Assembly: GCF_026167665.1 (NCBI RefSeq)
Contig: NZ_CP098740.1
Coordinates: 4,154,001 to 4,218,000, forward strand
Direction of reading: 5' to 3'
Length of the DNA: 64,000 nt
Source: Streptomyces drozdowiczii
GTDB taxonomy: Bacteria; Actinomycetota; Actinomycetes; Streptomycetales; Streptomycetaceae
Shown: piece after piece, positions 17,325 through 28,826 of the stretch
How the letters are laid out: each line of letters begins with the position of its first letter
How positions within the stretch are numbered: position 1 is the first letter of the stretch
Notes under the pieces: model-generated
Database searches by the model: none
The model's input: only the letters and a program-made list of their open reading frames with translations
What the model was told of the DNA's origin: nothing
Made by a program: the position numbers and the translations under genes

Positions 17325-17915
17325 ATGAATAACGCCCCGGCCGCCCCCACCCGGTCCCGTGGCCGCCCCCGGGGCAATCCGCCGATCCGTGAATCGCTCG
17401 TGGCGGCGGCGCGTGAGCTGTTCCTGGAACGCGGCTACCGGGCGACCACGCTGCGCGCCGTGGCCGGTGCGGCGGGGGTCGACCCGGCGCTGATCGCGTA
17501 TCACTTCGGGTCCAAGAAGGGCCTGTTCGCGGACGTGATGCAGTTCCAGTGCGCCAACGCGCTCTCGGTGGACGAGGTGCTGGGCGGTGACCCGGCCACC
17601 CTGCCCGGACGGCTGATCGACGCGGTGACGGGCCTGTGGGAGGACGCCGACTTCCGGCGCCTCTCGACCCGGGGCGAGACCGCCGCCGAAGTCGTCCGCG
17701 AATACCTGGAACAGGAGCTGCTGCGGCCGCTCGTTGAATTTCTCGGCGGCCCGGACGCGACCGCCCGCGCCACCGCCGTGGTGACCGTGCTCGGCGGGAT
17801 CATCTACACCCGCTATCTGAACCCCCTCCCCACCCCGGCCGCCCTCACCCCGGCCGAGACCCGCGCCGCCCTCACCCCGGCCGTCCGCGCGGCACTCGCG
17901 CCCCGGAGGCGGTAG
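17325..17915 (+). CDS. TetR family transcriptional regulator
   Basis: A 196-residue regulator with an N-terminal TetR helix-turn-helix (ATTLRAVAGAAGVDPALIAYHFGSKK, about residues 40-68) after a basic leader RSRGRPRGNPP, and a C-terminal TetR_C ligand domain. It is divergent from the F420-type oxidoreductase, which is the most likely target besides itself. The ligand is unknown. A short GC hairpin follows the stop. Confidence 0.92.
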   Translation: MNNAPAAPTRSRGRPRGNPPIRESLVAAARELFLERGYRATTLRAVAGAAGVDPALIAYHFGSKKGLFADVMQFQCANALSVDEVLGGDPATLPGRLIDAVTGLWEDADFRRLSTRGETAAEVVREYLEQELLRPLVEFLGGPDATARATAVVTVLGGIIYTRYLNPLPTPAALTPAETRAALTPAVRAALAPRRR

Positions 17916-18272
17916 GACCCCGTCCCCACCCCGGGGTGTGGGACCCCTGGGTGCAGTCCCTGAGACCGGGGTCCACCCGGGGGCCCAGCCCCTAGGGGTA
18001 GCTCCTTACAGCGGGCCAGGGGCCGTTCCTCCCGGTGGAGGACGTGCGGGGGCGGGCTCTCTCCGTAGCGTGTTCGTCGTACCGCAGACGCACGGCGGTA
18101 CGTACCTCAGACGCACCGCACACGCGCCGCCGGAGGGCGGACCACAGGGGACGGGGTGGGGAAAACCCCACCGGAAGACTGCGCTGGGCACCAGCGCGCC
18201 GGACCCCCTCCCCACAGCAGACTTCACAGCAGACGGCGACAACCCGTCGCTGACCGACATAGGAGAAAAACC
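17916..18272. promoter_or_regulatory. 357-bp upstream region of the first MacB/FtsX-type ABC operon
   Basis: No gene is seen. A hairpin at 17922-17944 probably ends the TetR transcript. Further on are a perfect 10-bp palindrome CCCCTAGGGG (17989-17998) and a TAGCGT hexamer at 18066-18071 that could be a -10. The strong AGGAG ribosome-binding site at 18261-18265 fixes the GTG start of the ATPase gene at 18273. The long leader suggests regulated expression, but I cannot name a regulator. Confidence 0.35.
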
Positions 18273-19057
18273 GTGACAACGGCTGTAACCATTCCCAGGC
18301 ACGGGGGCACTGGAGGGCGTACGGCCGTGGCTGCGCGGGCGCGGCAGGTCGTCAAGGCGTACGGGAGCGGGGAGACCCGGGTCGTCGCGCTCGACCACGT
18401 CGACGTGGACATCGCCCGGGGGCAGTTCACCGCGATCATGGGCCCGTCCGGTTCCGGCAAGTCGACGCTGATGCACTGCCTGGCCGGCCTCGACACCGTG
18501 ACGTCCGGCCAGATCCACGTCGCCGACACCGAGATCACCGGGCTCAAGGACAAGAAGCTCACCCAGCTCCGGCGCGACCGCATCGGGTTCATCTTCCAGG
18601 CGTTCAACCTGCTGCCGACGCTGAACGCGCTGGAGAACATCACGCTCCCGATGGACATCGCGGGCCGCAAGCCCGACGCCGCCTGGCTCAACCAGGTCGT
18701 GGAGACCGTCGGCCTGGCCGGCCGCCTCAAGCACCGGCCGACCCAGCTCTCCGGCGGCCAGCAGCAGCGCGTCGCGGTGGCGCGGGCCCTCGCCGCCAAG
18801 CCGGAGATCATCTTCGGCGACGAGCCGACCGGGAACCTGGACTCCCGGGCCGGCGCCGAGGTCCTGAGCTTCCTGCGCAGGTCCGTGGACGAGCTGGGCC
18901 AGACCATCGTCATGGTCACCCACGACCCGGTCGCCGCCTCCTACGCGGACCGCGTCCTCTACCTCGCCGACGGCCGCATCGTGGACGAGATGCTCAACCC
19001 CACCGCCGACCAGGTGCTGGACCGCATGAAGGACTTCGACGCGCGCGGGCGGACGTC

Positions 19058-19061
<4 letters not shown>
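18273..19061 (+). CDS. ABC transporter ATP-binding protein, MacB/LolD type
   Basis: A 262-residue ATPase of an ABC system with an FtsX-type permease. It has Walker A GPSGSGKST, the subfamily-typical RRDRIGFIFQAFNLLPTLNA, the signature LSGGQQQRVAVARAL, Walker B IIFGDEPTGNLD and the switch MVTHDP. The GTG start at 18273 has AGGAG 7 nt upstream. The stop overlaps the permease start by 4 nt (ATGA), indicating translational coupling. Such systems move lipoproteins, peptides or antibiotics away from the membrane, or signal cell-envelope stress. A close paralogue lies on the other strand at 51710-52480. Confidence 0.95.
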
Positions 19062-21637
<2,576 letters not shown>

Positions 21638-21655
21638 GACACCCTGCCGCCCCGA

Positions 21656-21693
21656 CCGGCCCCGGCCCGCTCCTCGGAGCGGGCCGGGGCCGG
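21656..21693 (+). terminator. Terminator between the ABC operon and mfd
   Basis: An almost perfect inverted repeat of 17-18 bp (arms 21656-21672 and 21677-21693, loop about 4 nt) begins 19 nt after the permease stop. Confidence 0.85.
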
Positions 21694-21865
21694 TGCGTGT
21701 GTGGCCTGTGGGCCCCCTGCCGCGCAGCGGCGCCCTTCCCGGAGTCGTACGCTAGTAACCCCCGGCCCGTCACACGTGTCGGGCCCTTCGCGTTGCCCCG
21801 GGGCAGCGCGCCCTGGCGGCAGCCGGCCGTCAGAGCCCTTCTCCTCTCCCGGACGGAAGCCCTTC

Positions 21866-24800
21866 ATGAGCCTGAACGGTCTGCTGGATGTCGTCGTACG
21901 TGATCCGGCGCTCGACGAAGCGGTGAAGGCCGCCGGTGACGGCCACCGGATGCACATCGACCTGGTGGGCCCGCCCGCCGCGCGGCCCTTCGCCGTCGCC
22001 GCGCTGGCCAGGGACGCCGGGCGGACGGTCCTCGCGGTCACCGCGACCGGCCGGGAGGCGGAGGACCTGGCGGCCGCGCTGCGCACCATGCTGCCGCCGG
22101 ACACGATCGCGGAGTTCCCGTCCTGGGAGACCCTGCCGCACGAGCGCCTGTCGCCCCGCTCCGACACCGTGGGCCGCCGGCTCGCCGTGCTGCGGCGCCT
22201 CGCGCACCCGAGCGCCGACGACCCGGAGACCGGGCCGGTCTCGGTCGTCGTCGCGCCGATCCGGTCCGTGCTCCAGCCGCAGGTCAAGGGGCTCGCGGAC
22301 CTGGAGCCGGTCGCGCTGCGCACCGGGCAGAGCGCCGACCTCGGGGAGACCGTGGAGGCGCTGGCGGCAGCCGCGTACGCCCGGGTCGAACTGGTCGAGA
22401 AGCGCGGCGAGTTCGCGGTGCGCGGCGGCATCCTCGACGTGTTCCCGCCCACCGAGGAGCACCCGCTCCGGGTGGAGTTCTGGGGCGACGACGTCGAGGA
22501 GATCCGCTACTTCAAGATCGCGGACCAGCGGTCCCTGGAGGTCGCCGAGCACGGCCTGTGGGCGCCGCCCTGCCGTGAGCTGCTGCTGACGGACGAGGTG
22601 CGGGAGCGGGCCGCCGCGCTCGCCGAGGCCCACCCGGAGCTGGGCGAACTCCTCCACAAGATCGCCGAGGGCATCGCGGTGGAGGGCATGGAATCCCTCG
22701 CGCCGGTCCTCGTGGACGACATGGAGCTGCTGCTCGACGTGCTGCCCAAGGGCGCGATGGCCGTCGTCTGCGACCCCGAGCGGGTCCGGACCCGGGCCGC
22801 GGACCTGGTCGCGACCAGCCAGGAGTTCCTGCAGGCGTCCTGGGCGGCGTCGGCGGGCGGAGGCGAGGCCCCGATCGACGTCGGCGCGGCCTCGCTGCGG
22901 GGCATCGCGGACGTCCGCGAGCGGGCCCGTGAGCTGGACATGATGTGGTGGTCGATCTCCCCGTTCGCGGCCGACGCGGAGCTGGACGACGACACGCTGC
23001 CGCTGGGCATGCAGGCGCCCGAGATGTACCGGGGTGACACCGCGCGGGCGTTCGCCGACACGAAGGGCCGGCTGGCCGACGGCTGGCGCACGGTGTACGT
23101 CACGGAGGGCCAGGGGCTCGCCTCGCGTACGGTCGAGATGCTGGGCGGCGAGGGGATCGCGGCCCGGCTCGACCCGGACCTGGACGAGATCTCCCCGTCG
23201 GTGGTCCACGTCTCGTGCGGGGCCATCGACCACGGCTTCGTCCACCCCGGCCTGAAGCTCGCCGTGCTCACGGAGACCGACCTCACCGGGCAGCGCACCG
23301 CCACGAAGGACCTGGGCCGGATGCCGGTCCGGCGGCGCAAGACGATCGACCCGCTGACGCTGGAGACCGGCGACTACATCGTGCACGAGCAGCACGGCGT
23401 GGGCCGCTACATCGAGATGGTGCAGCGCACGGTGCAGGGGGCGACGCGCGAGTACCTGCTCGTCGAGTACGCCCCGGCCAAGCGCGGGCAGCCCGGCGAC
23501 CGGCTGTACATCCCGACCGACCAGCTGGAGCAGGTCACCAAGTACGTCGGCGGCGAGGCCCCGACCCTGCACCGGCTCGGCGGCGCGGACTGGACGAAGA
23601 CGAAGGCGCGCGCCAAGAAGGCCGTCAAGGAGATCGCTGCCGACCTGATCAAGCTGTACTCGGCCCGGATGGCGGCCCCCGGCCACACCTTCGGCCCGGA
23701 CACCCCCTGGCAGCGCGAGCTGGAGGACGCGTTCCCGTACGCCGAGACGCCCGACCAGCTGACGACGATCGCCGAGGTCAAGGAGGACATGGAGAAGTCG
23801 GTCCCGATGGACCGGTTGATCTGCGGCGACGTGGGGTACGGCAAGACGGAGATCGCGGTGCGCGCCGCGTTCAAGGCGGTGCAGGACGGGAAGCAGGTCG
23901 CCGTCCTCGTTCCGACCACGCTGCTCGTGCAGCAGCACTACGGCACGTTCACCGAGCGCTATTCCCAGTTCCCCGTCAACGTACGCGCGCTGAGCCGCTT
24001 CCAGTCCGAGGCCGAGTCCAAGGCGACGCTCGCCGGGCTGAAGGACGGTTCCGTCGACCTGGTCATCGGCACCCACCGGCTGTTCTCATCGGAGACGAAG
24101 TTCAAGGACCTGGGCCTCGTCATCGTGGACGAGGAGCAGCGGTTCGGCGTCGAGCACAAGGAGCAGCTGAAGAAGCTCCGCGCCAACGTGGACGTGCTGA
24201 CCATGTCCGCGACGCCCATCCCCCGCACGCTCGAAATGGCGGTCACCGGCATCCGCGAGATGTCCACGATCACCACCCCGCCGGAGGAGCGCCACCCGGT
24301 CCTGACCTTCGTCGGGCCGTACGAGGAGAAGCAGATCGGCGCCGCGATCCGGCGTGAACTGCTGCGTGAGGGCCAGGCGTTCTACATCCACAACCGGGTC
24401 GAGTCGATCGACCGGGCGGCGGCGCGGCTGCGCGAGATCGTGCCCGAGGCGCGGATCGCCACGGCGCACGGCCAGATGTCCGAACAGGCCCTGGAGCAGG
24501 TCGTGGTGGACTTCTGGGAGAAGAAGTTCGACGTGCTGGTCTCCACGACGATCGTGGAGTCGGGCATCGACATCTCCAACGCGAACACGCTGATCGTGGA
24601 GCGCGGCGACAACTTCGGCCTCTCCCAGCTGCACCAGCTGCGCGGCCGCGTCGGCCGGGGCCGCGACCGGGGTTACGCCTACTTCCTGTACCCGCCGGAG
24701 AAGCCCCTGACGGAGACCGCCCACGAGCGCCTGGCCACGATCGCCCAGCACACCGAGATGGGCGCGGGCATGTACGTGGCCATGAAGGACCTGGAGATCC

Positions 24801-25396
24801 GCGGCGCGGGCAACCTCCTCGGCGGCGAGCAGTCCGGCCACATCGCGGGCGTCGGCTTCGACCTGTACGTACGCATGGTGGGCGAGGCGGTCGCGGACTA
24901 CCGGGCGTCCCTGGAGGGCGGCGTGGAGGAGGAACCGCCGCTGGAGGTCAAGATCGAGCTCCCGGTCGACGCGCACGTCCCGCACGACTACGCCCCCGGC
25001 GAGCGGCTGCGCCTCCAGGCGTACCGCTCGATCGCCTCGGCGTCCTCGGAGGACGACATCAAGGCGGTCCGCGAGGAGCTGACGGACCGCTACGGCAAGC
25101 TCCCGGAACCGGTCGAGAACCTGCTCCTGGTGGCGGGCCTGCGCATGCTGGCCCGCGCCTGCGGGGTCGGCGACATCGTCCTCCAGGGCCCGAACATCCG
25201 CTTCGCGCCGGTGGAGCTGCGCGAGTCGCAGGAACTCCGCCTGAAGCGGCTGTACCCGAAGACGGTGATCAAGCCGGCGGTCCACCAGATCCTGGTGCCG
25301 CGCCCGACGACGGGCAAGATCGGCGGCAAGCCGGTGGTGGGGCGGGAGCTGCTGGCGTGGACGGGGGAGTTCCTGACGACGATCCTGGGGTCGTGA
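21866..25396 (+). CDS. mfd: Transcription-repair coupling factor
   Basis: An 1176-residue ATP-dependent translocase that removes RNA polymerase stalled at DNA lesions and recruits UvrA. In order: UvrB-like domains (FPSWETLPHERLSP near residue 90), the RNA-polymerase-interacting CarD-like domain starting GDYIVHEQHGVGRY, the RecG-like motor with Walker A GDVGYGKTE (Lys660), DEEQRFGVEHKE (Walker B, Asp756), motif VI QLRGRVGRGRDRGYAY, and the C-terminal TRCF domain. The start at 21866 gives MSLNGLLDVVVRD, preceded by a weak GGACGGAAG. It ends 3 nt before a convergent TetR gene. Confidence 0.97.
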   Translation: MSLNGLLDVVVRDPALDEAVKAAGDGHRMHIDLVGPPAARPFAVAALARDAGRTVLAVTATGREAEDLAAALRTMLPPDTIAEFPSWETLPHERLSPRSDTVGRRLAVLRRLAHPSADDPETGPVSVVVAPIRSVLQPQVKGLADLEPVALRTGQSADLGETVEALAAAAYARVELVEKRGEFAVRGGILDVFPPTEEHPLRVEFWGDDVEEIRYFKIADQRSLEVAEHGLWAPPCRELLLTDEVRERAAALAEAHPELGELLHKIAEGIAVEGMESLAPVLVDDMELLLDVLPKGAMAVVCDPERVRTRAADLVATSQEFLQASWAASAGGGEAPIDVGAASLRGIADVRERARELDMMWWSISPFAADAELDDDTLPLGMQAPEMYRGDTARAFADTKGRLADGWRTVYVTEGQGLASRTVEMLGGEGIAARLDPDLDEISPSVVHVSCGAIDHGFVHPGLKLAVLTETDLTGQRTATKDLGRMPVRRRKTIDPLTLETGDYIVHEQHGVGRYIEMVQRTVQGATREYLLVEYAPAKRGQPGDRLYIPTDQLEQVTKYVGGEAPTLHRLGGADWTKTKARAKKAVKEIAADLIKLYSARMAAPGHTFGPDTPWQRELEDAFPYAETPDQLTTIAEVKEDMEKSVPMDRLICGDVGYGKTEIAVRAAFKAVQDGKQVAVLVPTTLLVQQHYGTFTERYSQFPVNVRALSRFQSEAESKATLAGLKDGSVDLVIGTHRLFSSETKFKDLGLVIVDEEQRFGVEHKEQLKKLRANVDVLTMSATPIPRTLEMAVTGIREMSTITTPPEERHPVLTFVGPYEEKQIGAAIRRELLREGQAFYIHNRVESIDRAAARLREIVPEARIATAHGQMSEQALEQVVVDFWEKKFDVLVSTTIVESGIDISNANTLIVERGDNFGLSQLHQLRGRVGRGRDRGYAYFLYPPEKPLTETAHERLATIAQHTEMGAGMYVAMKDLEIRGAGNLLGGEQSGHIAGVGFDLYVRMVGEAVADYRASLEGGVEEEPPLEVKIELPVDAHVPHDYAPGERLRLQAYRSIASASSEDDIKAVREELTDRYGKLPEPVENLLLVAGLRMLARACGVGDIVLQGPNIRFAPVELRESQELRLKRLYPKTVIKPAVHQILVPRPTTGKIGGKPVVGRELLAWTGEFLTTILGS

Positions 25397-25399
25397 GCC

Positions 25400-25965
25400 C
25401 TAGGTCGCGTCCCCGGCGTTGAACAGCAACCGGCCGACCAGGCGGAAGACCTCCTCGGGATCGCGACCGCCCATCGCGTCGTCCAGGTTGCCGCTCAGCA
25501 GAAGCGTGGCGAAGCCGTGGGCGAGGGACCAGGCGGCTACGCCTGTCAGGCGGGGGTTGTCGGTGGGGGCAGGCGGGCGACGCCCGCGCGCAGTTCCGTC
25601 GTCGCGCGGGCCTTCGCCGCCAGCAGGTCCGGGTCGTCCGTGCGGTGGAGGTCCGGCTGGAACATCACCTGGAAGTGCGCCGGGTGCGCCCGCGCGAACC
25701 GTACGTACGCCACGCCCCGCTCCCGGAGGTCGGGGGCCGCCGCCAAGGCGTCCGCGAACAGGGCGTAGCCCTCGGCGGCGATCGCGGTGAGCAGGCCCGT
25801 GCGGTCCTTGAAGTGGTGGGCGGGGGCGGCGTGGGAGACGCCGGCCCGGCGGGCCAGGTCGCGGAGGCTGAGCGCGGCGGGGCCCTCGGTGCGGATGACG
25901 TCGAGGGCGGCGGTGAGGACGGCCCGCCGCAGGTCGCCGTGGTGGTAGGCGCGGTCGCTGGTCAT
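25400..25965 (-). CDS. TetR family regulator, apparent frameshift in the ligand domain
   Basis: The N-terminal half (MTSDRAYHHGDLRRAVLTAA, then the helix-turn-helix LSLRDLARRAGVSHAAPAHHF) is a normal TetR DNA-binding domain. Read directly, the protein stops early after 139 residues in ARLPPPTTPA. A run of five G at 25565-25569 (C on the coding strand) appears one base short; adding it gives DNPRLTGVAAWSLAHGFATL and continues with a typical TetR C-terminal domain to the stop at 25400-25402, about 188 residues. I therefore annotate the full extent. It is divergent from the SCO6745-like gene and probably controls it. Confidence 0.8.
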
Positions 25966-25984
25966 GGACAGCAGGTTACGCGGG

Positions 25985-26045
25985 ATCTAGTCGTTGACAA
26001 GTTCCCGGATCGCGCGCACTCTGGAGATCTAGGCAGTGGCTAGAT
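25985..26045. promoter_or_regulatory. Candidate TetR operator array with promoter
   Basis: ATCTAG occurs at 25985-25990 and at 26027-26032; the latter faces CTAGAT at 26040-26045 across 7 nt, giving an inverted repeat. A consensus TTGACA -35 at 25994-25999 lies between the sites, reading toward the plus-strand gene; the matching -10 (CACTCT at 26017) is weak. The position between divergent TetR and target genes fits autoregulation. Confidence 0.5.
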
Positions 26046-26075
26046 GGTGGCCGGTGCGGGGCGGAAGGTGTGGAC

Positions 26076-26951
26076 ATGTCCGAGGAACTGGGTCGCGTAC
26101 GACAGCTGTGGCACCTGCTGGAGCCGGTGCACGCGGTCCTGTATTACGCGCCGGAGGCGTTCGAGGAGGCCGCCGCGCTCGGGTACGCGGTCGATGAGCG
26201 GTGGCCGAGCTACTTCGCCTGGCGGGCGGCGCCGCTGGGCGCGGTGGGGGCGGACCCGGTCGGGGAGACGTTCTACAGCTTCAGCCCGCGCATGGTCGGC
26301 GCGTATGTGCCCGCCGTCTGGTCGGTCGCCTCGCCGGACGCGGTGCTGGCCGCGCGGGGGCGGGCCGTGGACCGTGCGTACCAGGCGCTCCTGGGGGACG
26401 AGGCCGCCGCGCCGGACACGGCCGAGGCCGCCGCGCTGCTGCGGCGCGTGGCGGAGGCGGCCGACACGGCGGACCTGGCGCACCGGCCGCTCGCCGCCGC
26501 GAACGCCGCGCTGCCCTGGCCGGACGCACCCCACCTCGCCGTGTGGCACGCGGCGACCGTCCTGCGCGAACACCGGGGCGACGGCCACCTCGCGGCCCTG
26601 GCGCACGCGGAGTTGGACCCCGTCGAGTCACTGGTCTCGTTCGCGGCGATCGGGGCCGCCCGGCCCGAGGTCTTCGGCAGTCGGGGGTGGGGTGATGAGG
26701 AGTGGCGGGCGGCCCGCGAACGGCTGGAGAAGCGGGGGCTGGTGGCCGCCGACGGCACGGCGACCGAGGCGGGCCGGGCACTGCGGGCCGAGGTCGAGCG
26801 GCGTACGGACGAGGCGGCGGCGGGACCCTGGCGGGTGCTCACGGACGTGGAGCGGGAACGGCTGGTCGGTCTGCTGGGCCCGCTGTGGGTGGCGGCGATC
26901 GGGTCGGGACTGCTGCCGCCCGAGAACACGTTGGGCATCGGGAAGGTGTGA
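26076..26951 (+). CDS. SCO6745-like (SalK-type helix-turn-helix) family protein
   Basis: A 291-residue protein beginning MSEELGRVRQLWHLLEPVHAVLYYAPEAF, the typical opening of the actinobacterial SCO6745 family, often annotated SalK-like. It is Ala-rich and helical, with a C-terminal winged-helix-like part (RERLEKRGLVAADGTATEAG). No catalytic motif is visible, and the family has no well-established function that I know of. I prefer the ATG at 26076 to the GTG at 26070 because GGAAGG lies 7 nt upstream. Divergent from the TetR gene and probably under its control. Confidence 0.8.
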   Translation: MSEELGRVRQLWHLLEPVHAVLYYAPEAFEEAAALGYAVDERWPSYFAWRAAPLGAVGADPVGETFYSFSPRMVGAYVPAVWSVASPDAVLAARGRAVDRAYQALLGDEAAAPDTAEAAALLRRVAEAADTADLAHRPLAAANAALPWPDAPHLAVWHAATVLREHRGDGHLAALAHAELDPVESLVSFAAIGAARPEVFGSRGWGDEEWRAARERLEKRGLVAADGTATEAGRALRAEVERRTDEAAAGPWRVLTDVERERLVGLLGPLWVAAIGSGLLPPENTLGIGKV

Positions 26952-27115
26952 GGGGGCGCGGGCGCGGGAAGTCGGCCGCGAGGCGCGACCGGGGCGCGAG
27001 GTGTGACCCGGCCCGCACGCGGGAACGGGTCGCAGCCATGAAATCCTCCTCGCGGGGAAGACGTTCATAGAATTCCCTGGTTGGTTCGGCTTTCTCACCG
27101 TCAGGACGGCTACGA

Positions 27116-27897
27116 GTGATATCTCCCCGCGTGTGTCGAGTGATGGTCCCCGCCCTGGCCGCCACGGCCGTGCTCGCGCTGAGTGGCTGCGACCCCGATC
27201 AACTGCCCAAGGACATCGACACCACCGGCGGCGGCGCGGACGGAGGCGGCCAGTCCGCCACCGGCTTCGGCGCCAGCCCGCTGACGAACGACGACGGCAC
27301 GAAGCCGGGCCTCGCCCCCTCACCTCGGACAAGGACCGGGCGGCGGCGCGGAAGATCATCGAGAAGGTCGCCACCAAGGGGCGCGGCCCCAAGACCGGTT
27401 ACGAGCGGGACAAGTTCGGGTACGCGTGGAAGGACTCCGTGGACGACGTCCCGCTGTCCCACAACGGCTGCGACACCCGCAACGACCTGCTCGCCCGGGA
27501 CGGCAAGGACGTCGAGCTGCGCTCCGGTTCGAAGTGCGTGGTCGTCTCCATGACGCTCAAGGACCCGTACACCGGCAAGACCATCGAGTGGCGCAAGCAG
27601 CAGGCGACCAAGGTCCAGATCGACCACGTCATGCCGCTGTCGTACGACTGGCAGATGGGCGCCGCCCACTGGAACGAGTCCAAGCGCCAGCAGATCGCCA
27701 ACGACCCGCTCAACCTCATCCCCGTCGACGGCCCGGCCAACGGCTCCAAGAGCGACGGCGGCCCCGCGACCTGGCTCCCCCCGTACAAGCCGATCCGCTG
27801 CGCGTACGTGCTCCGCTTCGCCCAGGTCTCGCTGAAGTACGACCTGCCGGTGACGAGCGCGGACAAGGACATGATGCTGAAGCAGTGCGGCGGCTGA
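27116..27897 (+). CDS. Secreted lipoprotein nuclease of the HNH (GmrSD-C/DUF1524-like) family, apparent frameshift
   Basis: The N-terminus MISPRVCRVMVPALAATAVL followed by ALSGC is a lipoprotein signal with a lipobox, so the product is exported and lipid-anchored. The C-terminal two thirds carry the HNH-like core QIDHVMPLSYDWQMGAAHW, then NDPLNLIPVDGPANGSKSDG and LPPYKPIRCAYVLRF. The two parts lie in different frames; the C run at 27315-27319 seems one base short, and restoring it gives PGLAPLTSDKDRAAARKI. The GTG at 27116 has AGGA upstream. Likely role is extracellular DNA degradation; this family is widespread in Streptomyces. About 260 residues when repaired. Confidence 0.85.
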
Positions 27898-27910
27898 CGC
27901 GGCAGTAGCT

Positions 27911-27951
27911 ACGCGGGGCGGCGGGCCCGGGGGTCCGCCGCCCCTCCGCGT
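27911..27951. terminator. Bidirectional terminator between HNH lipoprotein and SDR genes
   Basis: A 10-bp GC hairpin (27915-27924 with 27935-27944), flanked by outer ACGCG/CGCGT, begins 13 nt after the plus-strand stop and ends shortly before the end of the minus-strand SDR gene. Confidence 0.7.
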
Positions 27952-27965
27952 GCCCCGCGCGCCCC

Positions 27966-28739
27966 TCAGAGCCCTGAGCCCCCCGTCGCGTCGATCACCG
28001 TGCCCGTCACCCAGCGGGAGTCGTCCGAGGCGAGGAACGCCACGATGTCCGCGACGTCGCCCGGCTGTCCGACCCGGCCCAGGGCGGCCAGGGACGCGGC
28101 GCCCTTCTCCGCCTCGGCGTCGCCGCGCAGCCAGTCCGCGTTGATGTCGGTGTCGATGATGCCGGGGGCCACCGAGTTGACCGTGATGCCGCGCGGGCCC
28201 AGCTCCTTGGCGAGGGTCAGCGTGAAGTTGTCCAGGGCGCCCTTGGTCGCGCTGTAGGCGATGATGTTCGGCATCGCGATCCGGGCCGCGCCGCTGGAGA
28301 TGTTGATGACCCGGCCGCCGTCGCGCAGCCGGTCGAGCCCGTGGCGCACGATGAAGAACGGGGCCCGCACGTTGACGGCGAATACCGCGTCGAACGCCTC
28401 CTCGGTGAGCGAGGACAGTTCGGAGTAGAGCCCGGCGCCCGCGTTGTTCACGATGATGTCGACGCCGCCGCCGGGCGCGTACGCGGTGATCTCCGCGTCG
28501 AACGCCTCCCACAGCGCGGCCGCGTCCCCATGCGTGCCCAGCTCGGCGCGGAGGGCGAACGCCGTGCCGCCGTTCTTCCGGATGACCTCCACGACCTCGT
28601 CGGCCGCCGCCGCGTCCCGGGCGTAGGCGACGGCGACGACAGCGCCCTCGCGCCCCAGCCGTTCCGCGATGCCCCGGCCGATACCCCGGCTGCCACCCGT
28701 GACCAGCGCGACCTTGCCCTCAAGTGCGTACGCAGACAT
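27966..28739 (-). CDS. Short-chain dehydrogenase/reductase (SDR)
   Basis: A 257-residue classical SDR. It has the NAD(P)-binding TGGSRGIGRGIA near residue 15, VNNAGAGLYSEL, the catalytic Ser in INISSGAARI, and the YxxxK pair in YSATKGALDNF. The Arg in the Rossmann glycine loop points to NADPH preference, as in FabG-type reductases. It is divergent from a TetR gene that very likely represses it. The substrate cannot be told from sequence. Confidence 0.93.
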   Translation of the reverse strand: MSAYALEGKVALVTGGSRGIGRGIAERLGREGAVVAVAYARDAAAADEVVEVIRKNGGTAFALRAELGTHGDAAALWEAFDAEITAYAPGGGVDIIVNNAGAGLYSELSSLTEEAFDAVFAVNVRAPFFIVRHGLDRLRDGGRVINISSGAARIAMPNIIAYSATKGALDNFTLTLAKELGPRGITVNSVAPGIIDTDINADWLRGDAEAEKGAASLAALGRVGQPGDVADIVAFLASDDSRWVTGTVIDATGGSGL

Positions 28740-28771
28740 GACTGTTACCCCTCAGCTATTTGTTGAGTGAT

Positions 28772-28819
28772 CGTTCCAGAAAGAACGTAGCACGACTTCT
28801 TGAGCGGGCGCTCTAGAAT
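28772..28819. promoter_or_regulatory. Operator and leaderless promoter between SDR and TetR genes
   Basis: An inverted repeat CGTTC-N6-GAACG lies at 28772-28787. A TAGAAT -10 hexamer at 28814-28819 ends only 7 nt before the TetR ATG at 28827, so transcription would begin at or next to the start codon, giving a leaderless mRNA. No good -35 is seen. Confidence 0.45.
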
Positions 28820-28826
28820 GTGGGGC

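Noticed and set aside
17938..18276. 112-codon frame between the TetR gene and the ABC ATPase
   Set aside because: No ribosome-binding site, no family resemblance, and it covers hairpin and palindrome elements.
21830..24076. A 748-codon open frame on the minus strand inside mfd, and similar long frames opposite prs, the kinase/GT2 genes, mazG/P450, eno and the ABC permease
   Set aside because: High GC gives long stop-free antisense frames. Their translations are Arg/Gly/Val/Leu-rich without domains, and the opposite strand holds an unmistakable gene.
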